Assembly: GCA_028565635.1 (NCBI GenBank) | Contig: JAOXYB010020638.1 | Span: forward strand, 6,278 to 17,475 | Direction of reading: 5' to 3' | Length of the DNA stretch: 11,198 nt | Source: Phoronis ovalis | Taxonomy: Eukaryota > Phoronida > Phoronidae | Shown here: piece by piece, positions 6,103 through 11,198 of the stretch | Position numbering within the stretch: the stretch's first letter is position 1 | Layout: each line of letters begins with the position of its first letter | Notes under the pieces: model-generated | Seen by the model: the letters and a program-made list of their open reading frames with translations, nothing else | Databases searched by the model: none | What the model was told of the DNA's origin: nothing | Program-made: the position numbers and the translations under genes

Positions 6103-8412
6103 CTAGAATTAATACAGAACGCATGCAAATGTACAAGCCTTTTAACTTCAAAACTGTAATGATGGATCCAGGAATTCCAGAATCAATTCACACATTGCAT
6201 CACTTTAGCGAGACAAACTTTCAACAATTTTTAGCATTTTGTTTTGATATTCAACTGTTTTTTTTCATGTTGTAAATTGAACTTTCTTTTTGCTTTCATG
6301 ACATCACCACTACAATGCACAGTGTGTAGTACAATGTGAAAACAAAATCAAATGTTGTAAACTTGTATACCCATTTGGTATATGTTTTGCACATTAACAT
6401 TTCAGTAATAAGCTAATTAGAAATGAACAAATTTAAAGTGAAATTAGCCGCGTGGTTATAAGCATCCTATGCAGGGGTACATGAACATTGATAATTAGTG
6501 GATTCAAAATATGTATGAGAAAAGAAATACTAGAATGACACAATTAAAGGTTAAATCCTGGATCCAACAATTTATGGACCTAGTATATATACATAATGCA
6601 AAAGCAGCCAATGAGGATAATTTTTTGGGGTGTATATAGCTAACCAACGTATTCACATGTTTCATGCTCAGATAAACCATTTGTTGGTGCAGCTTGGAAG
6701 GTCATATCTGTTCCCCAGTCACATGCAAGCTTTTTTTAAATTTATAAGAAAGGTGAATATGCAGTAATGCATCTGCCAGCTGAAACAGTCTCAGCTGCCA
6801 GCTGAAATTAGTGAGAAAAAATGTTTTTCATTTGGCAGCATTGCTTAATTTAGAAAGTTGAATCTGTTCCCCCTTGCCAGATGGATCACCCATTTAAGGT
6901 TTGCCAGCCAGCCAGACTGATAGTCATATATTAAAGAGAAAAAATGCACCAAAAGAGTTTAGAATTAAAGTTAGTGCAGAAAAAGAAAATGTTATTGTTT
7001 AATGCAGCAAACTGACTTTTAGAACTACCTGAACAAGTGTCACTAAAAAGCGTCTTAACAGAAAAGAAAACATCATAGCAGCCAGCGTATAGATTTTCCA
7101 TGCCTAAGGAAATGGAAGATATAATTATAAGAGAACAAACAGTTCTATTATATGACATCGATAGGGCTCATTTCGAATTGCAACTTTTGTCATGTGCCAA
7201 ATAGTATTTCCATTTATTAATAAACTGATGTTGTTACTAGGTTAGCATTCAGTTTCACAATAAAGGTGTTCTTTTTTAAATCATTATACTAATGAGAATT
7301 ACTATGTAGATCTTTCATCAGGGAAACATATTTTTTAAATTAAACTGCAACTACTTTATTATCACAAACACATACAGCATAATTTTAGATTACAATTATC
7401 CTCCTAGTGGTGAAAGTTGGAAATTGCAATTTGAAATGGTCCTATGAAGAATGGATACAGAACAAACATGTGTGCAGTGATGTGCAGGCATGTGTAAAAA
7501 ATCTGTCTTCTGTTTCTTGCATGACCATGGTTTATTGCGTGACCATGGTTTATTGTGTTCAATTTTGGAAACAGAATTAATACCTGTGAACAGCAGATTT
7601 ACTTTTTGTGTGCAAAATTGTACTGCTCTCATCTTTGCATAAAATGTTGTATAACCCAGACAAATGAGTGCAGAAGCTATACATTTATCTTCTAGCAACA
7701 TTCACTCTAATTGGCAGTATATATGTTTACCACACACTTTCATTACCCATATACTGTTATCTAATTTACAATGTTATTCATACTTGCTAGAGCGAAACGA
7801 CTAGAGAAAAGGTTTGAGGGGGAAAATTAACGTGTCATAATGTCAGTAAGTAGTAAGAATCCCAGACATTATCAATCAGGTTACTATTTAGGACAGGTTC
7901 AACTATTTTTATCTTGAGTGTCTCCCGAGGGTAATGAATTTCTGTCTAGCTACTCTCGAGTCTCGCAAAATTGTGTTTGAAGCCAATTTCTATATATAGG
8001 TTTACAGTAGGCCAGCTGGGGGATATTGTGAGGAGTGAAATTGCTCTGCATGCACGAAGCTAACATCTTCATCATCATGGCATCTTCAGTATCCTCCACC
8101 AGAGGTTACCAGCATTGATGAAGATGTGATGTCATCAAATGCTTTGAATATATGCCATCTTAAAAACTCAGTTCTGTTCTGCATGCTAATGTCTAAATTT
8201 AGCTACAACATGATCAGTCAAGATTTAAAAGATTAAGCTTAAATTGATTAAAAATGATTCGGTGATATTTAACGAATATTTTTCTTACTCGCTTTGTCCA
8301 CAAGCACCCATTCATTGTCGGCTGGGGAAGTTTTTAATTCTACTTGCATCTCTTCGCCATTGTTAGTGGCGTCATTGGTTCCAAAAAGCATATTTGTGAT
8401 TCCAGACAGCAT
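5591..8412 (-). CDS. TP53INP: TP53INP/DOR-family autophagy and nuclear co-regulator protein
   Basis: Join of complement 8412-8289 and 6102-5591, giving 211 residues and complete. Vertebrate TP53INP1 and TP53INP2 are about 240 and 220 residues. These proteins shuttle between nucleus and autophagosome, bind LC3/GATE-16-type proteins and co-activate nuclear receptors or p53 targets. Seen here: an N-terminal hydrophobic MLSGITNMLFG, an LC3-interacting motif DNEWVLVD with core W35-V-L-V38, the family block EESWFVTPPPCFTAGG at about 74-89, SPMENLLIEHPSMSVY at 97-112, and a strongly basic, His/Lys/Arg-rich tail from about 140 ending in Cys, suited to nuclear/nucleolar localisation. The ATG at 8412 was chosen because it lies four bases after a splice acceptor and is followed directly by the conserved N-terminus. 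Phase 1 junction codons (A + GT) give Ser42. The 30 residues between the LIR and the central block are not conserved by eye. Confidence 0.95.
7519..7554 (+). repeat. 18-base unit repeated twice in tandem
   Basis: GCATGACCATGGTTTATT (7519-7536) is followed directly by GCGTGACCATGGTTTATT (7537-7554), 17 of 18 identical. It is a simple local duplication within TP53INP intron 2. Confidence 0.9.
8063..8127. repeat. 11-base perfect inverted repeat with 43-base loop
   Basis: ACATCTTCATC at 8063-8073 pairs exactly with GATGAAGATGT at 8117-8127. It lies near the start of TP53INP intron 2. It could form a hairpin in the pre-mRNA; no function is known. Confidence 0.6.
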
Positions 8413-8416
8413 GTTT
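8289..8416 (-). CDS. TP53INP: TP53INP exon 2: start codon and LIR motif
   Basis: On the - strand the acceptor TTTTTGTTGTAG ends at 8417 and the exon opens AAAC-ATG, so only four untranslated bases precede the start at 8412-8410. A at -3 suits initiation. The donor is GCGA|GTAAGA at 8288-8287. It encodes residues 1-41 plus the first base of codon 42, including the acidic-flanked LIR core WVLV. Without splicing the frame closes within about 20 bases. Confidence 0.92.
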
Positions 8417-10485
8417 CTACAACAAAAATTCAATACACATTTTATACACACTGACAAACATTTATGTCGGAAGATAATTTTTCCAATAAATGTTTGTGTA
8501 TAGGCAGTTTAATAGCGAAAATCAACATTTTAATTATTTTTTTAAAATTGGTGTACTGTGTTAATGTTCTGATATCAGATGTGTATAGAAAACTATTTTA
8601 TTTGAAAATCCTTCTAACAATGGCCACCAGGTGACACTTTGTTTTTGTCAATACTGTATCATATGCACAGGTAGAGTTACAATATATTATAACCAAAGAA
8701 TTGATTGAAGACTAAAATCAATACACAGCATATCTATAGAAACAACTATAATTCAGATAGGGTTACACCCTGCTGTAACTACACTCCTGAATATACCAGA
8801 ATCAGATCATGGAATATAAATCTTCATAATTTAATGAATAGCTAGATCAGTAAACTAACAAAACTGAGAAGTTCTTTAAGATTTAATCCCAGGGGTCTAA
8901 TTATCCTCCACTTTACATGCTGCTAAATAAAATGATGAATATATCCCCTCTGTTGCTAATAAGAATCTAATTTGATTATCCTTTGGTTTACCTCAAACTA
9001 ATTTAGGTTTGCTATATAGCTAAATTTAGTTACTGGCATTTACAGGGTATAGCCTGGAAATACTAACAGCAAAACTTAGTGCTGTATATACATGGTAAGT
9101 GTTAGTACCATCTCCTAAACATTCCACATGAAACTGCTGGTGATGCCTAGAATAACTAAATGCCAAAATTTTTTGCATATATTACTTAACAATTTTAGAT
9201 AACTGTAGCTCACATAGTTACAAAATTTGGATTCTGCCTATCAGCAGATAATTTGTTTTTTATCATCAGATAGAGGCTTTGCAGTTTTTCACATTATGAA
9301 AGTAGCAAATTCAATGATACAATATCAGTTTTATCTGAAAGTTTAATGAAGATAGAAAACTATCATGCATTCAAAAATTATCCTCATGTATACTTCATAT
9401 ATTGGTCAATACATATAATTAATATTGGTCATATCTGAGGTAATTAACTCATAGTTTCCAAGACAACAAGACTTTAATGATTTCTTGATAAAGATAGGAT
9501 TCCTAAGATAATTAATATTTCTCATTTTTCAGGCTGGATGTCAATTTGTTTTAAGCTGTTATATACGTAGATTTCACAATCTAGGTAGTGTGAGAGTACA
9601 GGTTACCACTTAAGAAATTAGATATTAATCTATTTTAATCTATGTAATTTTGACAACTCGGAAAGAATATATTTTAAAATTTTGAATTCAGCTGGTGAGA
9701 TAAAATACATACACTACAGAATACCAGAGATGTGGGGCAAGGAAAACTTTTTATTATTCACTATGTAACAAAGCTCAGCAAAAAAAAACACAACCCAAAC
9801 AAATGCATTTAGACAATCATCTGAAGATAATTTCTCCATCATGATGATATTGCATCCAGGGCATTGCAGTTACATATTGCTTCATAATGATTGTATTTCA
9901 TAACTGTCTGCAAATCCGCACATTCCACAATCATATAAAATTCTATTCAACGAAGTCTCTGTTCAATACGGGAACAATAACCAGTAATGTATTAAACTAG
10001 TTTATGGCAAATACAAATATAGCATTTATAAAAAGGTGCGAATATTAAATGTGCATTATCTGATCAATGGCTTAAAATTAACACATCATTGTAACAAAGG
10101 ACGACTTTTAGCCTTAATTTGGCATAGATAGTCAGCATGCAGAGCTAACGTGCTATAAACTGACTTCGACCTTCTATTGTTGGAAGTGCGCCATGAAACA
10201 AACTGTCACTTATGACAATCATCTGACGCATAATTTTATTCTTTTTTTTTTTAAACAAAGGTGCAAACTAATTAAATGAATGAAGTGAAATCGCTGCATT
10301 ACTGTACACGATGCACTACTATGATGTTATTTCAATAGTTCATTGTTGTATTTCATCACACTCGGCAATCAGCTGTTTTGCAATATCTCCAATATGTTGG
10401 CAACACCCTTTTGACCTCAATTGTTTACATCTCAAAAATTTTACAGAAATCCGCTTCGTTGTGCCAGATCATTAATTAAGCTTAC
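8417..10485 (-). other. TP53INP: Probable TP53INP intron 1, non-coding
   Basis: About 2.07 kb of AT-rich sequence runs between the proposed first-exon donor and the exon 2 acceptor. It holds short A and T runs (about 9780-9788 and 10242-10252) and a 13-base word repeated at 9812-9824 and 10214-10226. No coding exon, tRNA or other gene is visible. Confidence 0.5.
9812..10226 (+). repeat. Dispersed direct repeat, two copies about 400 bases apart
   Basis: GACAATCATCTGA occurs at 9812-9824 and 10214-10226. Both copies are preceded by an AAACAAA word about 12-16 bases upstream and followed within a few bases by ATAATTT, so the similarity extends beyond the 13 exact bases. It may be a relic of two copies of a small repeat. 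Confidence 0.55.
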
Positions 10486-10656
10486 CTTGTTATCTTCTTG
10501 AGTTTTTCTTCTTGTGTAAAATGGAAAAAAATAGCGGTTTAATGCACGTTTTCTGTTAAAATTTAACGTTTTTAGTAACGCTTGTTCAGGCCTAACTTGC
10601 TCAGGCAAAACATAAAATTCTTGTAGCGTTTGTTGACATGTGACGTCACTTGACAA
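10486..10656 (-). other. TP53INP: Candidate non-coding first exon of TP53INP
   Basis: A consensus donor AACAAG|GTAAGC sits at 10485-10484 on the - strand, just downstream of a promoter-like cluster. Exon 2 has an acceptor four bases before its ATG, so an upstream untranslated exon is required somewhere. The upstream edge is not defined: the CRE and CCAAT sites suggest transcription starts at roughly 10560-10620, so the outer bound is only a limit. The open frame crossing it begins with TTG rather than ATG and is not proposed as coding. Two short ATG frames lie inside (10639-10601 and 10613-10572). The link to exon 2 is inferred from position and splice-site quality. Confidence 0.5.
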
Positions 10657-10785
10657 ATTGCGGATTTTTATTGGCTAACACTAATTGAAGTGTACCATAA
10701 TAGGTAACTAATGAATATGCATTAAGTTGGTCAGTGCGTGCTCATGTTTACATCACGTGACGGCAATTGCAATGACCCCGGAAGT
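10641..10785 (-). promoter_or_regulatory. Probable TP53INP promoter: CRE, CCAAT, CLEAR/E-box and ETS sites
   Basis: Four textbook sites fall within 145 bases: palindromic TGACGTCA at 10641-10648 (CREB/ATF), ATTGG at 10670-10674 (a CCAAT box on the - strand), ATCACGTGAC at 10752-10761 (on the - strand GTCACGTGAT, matching the MiT/TFE CLEAR consensus GTCACGTGAY), and CCGGAAGT at 10778-10785 (ETS/GABP). The CCAAT orientation and the donor at 10485 favour transcription toward TP53INP. No TATA box is convincing. Any one site could occur by chance; the clustering in otherwise AT-rich sequence is what supports a promoter. It may be bidirectional. Confidence 0.55.
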
Positions 10786-11198
10786 AGTTGGCAGAGGTTA
10801 AAACCGGCTTAAATGCTTTGAGGGGATTTTTTCCCTAGAAAATCGACAGTTTCACTTTCCATAGCTTGAAAGCAGCTGAAAAAAACTGGTGCATAGGTGA
10901 AGTAAACATAGCTTGGTGGTGAAAAAGAACAAAAATACTTTAAAATATAAATTGCAAGGTAATGGTAGATATTTATGTGACAAATGTTGGACTGCCAGTT
11001 TCCGCTTTAACTTATAGTTTATATGAATTCGAAGAGGCTGGGGAATCTAGTGCTATGAAAATGTGTAGGGATTCTCAGTAGTGTGGTAGTTAACTATATA
11101 TCCCTTACAATTTGACTACAATTTATGATGTATGCAGGACTAAGGAAAAGCCGCTTTGTCAGTCAACAGTCATTTTAACCGTGTTTGTGCCTTTTGTC
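10786..11198. other. Unassigned right flank; possible divergent transcript
   Basis: No coding exon with recognisable features is seen. A donor-like GCAAG|GTAATG occurs at 10959-10960 on the + strand, about 175 bases to the right of the ETS site, so a divergent non-coding first exon is possible but unproven. An ATG in this donor opens a frame of only about 39 codons without family features. Confidence 0.35.

Larger units (their letters stand above)
6103..8288 (-). other. TP53INP: TP53INP intron 2
   Basis: This 2186-base intron has a GTAAGA donor and a TTCTAG acceptor. It contains a doubled 13-base CTGCCAGCTGAAA word (6774 and 6795 areas), an 18-base tandem pair (7519-7554) and an 11-base inverted repeat (8063-8127). 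Open frames at 6931-7158 and 7396-7701 (- strand) have no recognisable family features and compositions typical of chance frames. No nested gene is supported. Confidence 0.7.

Noticed and set aside
7396-7701. 101-codon open frame on the - strand in TP53INP intron 2
   Set aside because: No recognisable domain; part of it is created by the 18-base tandem duplication, and no flanking splice or gene signals support it.
7950-8078. 42-codon ATG frame on the - strand, a possible alternative TP53INP exon
   Set aside because: It does not carry any family motif, its acceptor context is poor, and the family block is already complete in exons 2 and 3.
10441-10656. 71-codon open frame on the - strand across the proposed first exon
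   Set aside because: It opens with TTG, not ATG, has no in-frame ATG before the donor, contains the CRE within its first codons, and shows no family motif.
10969-11081. Short + strand frame beginning MVDIYVTNVG at the right edge
   Set aside because: About 39 codons, stopped by TAG, no recognisable family; listed only as unassigned flank.

Overview
The window reads as AT-rich nuclear DNA from an invertebrate animal. Coding sequence is broken into short exons bounded by GT/AG splice sites, introns run from about 0.4 to 2.2 kb, and there are decayed transposon traces but no bacterial-type operons. The lineage cannot be fixed from sequence alone. A mollusc, annelid or another marine invertebrate would fit the gene content and the non-LTR retrotransposon tail.

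Two protein-coding genes are supported, arranged tail to tail. On the + strand, bases 1381-3732 carry the last four exons of a BtpA-family protein, a predicted TIM-barrel related to bacterial BtpA/SgcQ and to the nematode protein F13E9.13. The four exons join in one open frame of 220 residues plus stop. The N-terminal part, roughly 40-80 residues, was not found and probably lies left of the window. On the - strand, two coding exons (8412-8289 and 6102-5591) make a complete 211-residue TP53INP/DOR-family protein. It has an LC3-interacting motif at W35 and the conserved central block typical of vertebrate TP53INP1/2. A non-coding first exon probably ends at a strong splice donor at 10485-10484. 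Upstream of it (10641-10785) is a cluster of promoter-type sites: CRE, CCAAT box, a full-length CLEAR/E-box and an ETS site.

Layout: 1-1380 is intron or intergenic and holds the decayed 3' end of a LINE (721-906, - strand). 1381-3732 holds the BtpA exons; its introns contain a duplicated piece of exon sequence (2031-2136), degenerate tandem repeats (about 2160-2330) and a possible MITE-like element (3050-3322). 3733-5590 is the shared 3'-end region, where the poly(A) signals of the two genes cross over. 5591-6102 is the large TP53INP coding exon. 6103-8288 and 8417-10485 are its introns, with no other supportable gene. 10486-10800 is the first-exon/promoter region, and the last 400 bases are unassigned.

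The two genes have no known functional link and their adjacency is probably incidental. Their 3' untranslated regions may nevertheless overlap in antisense. The most interesting points are the CLEAR-type site in front of an autophagy-linked gene, the exon-fragment duplication beside a splice donor, and the presence of a poorly understood BtpA protein in an animal. I found no clearly new multi-gene system.
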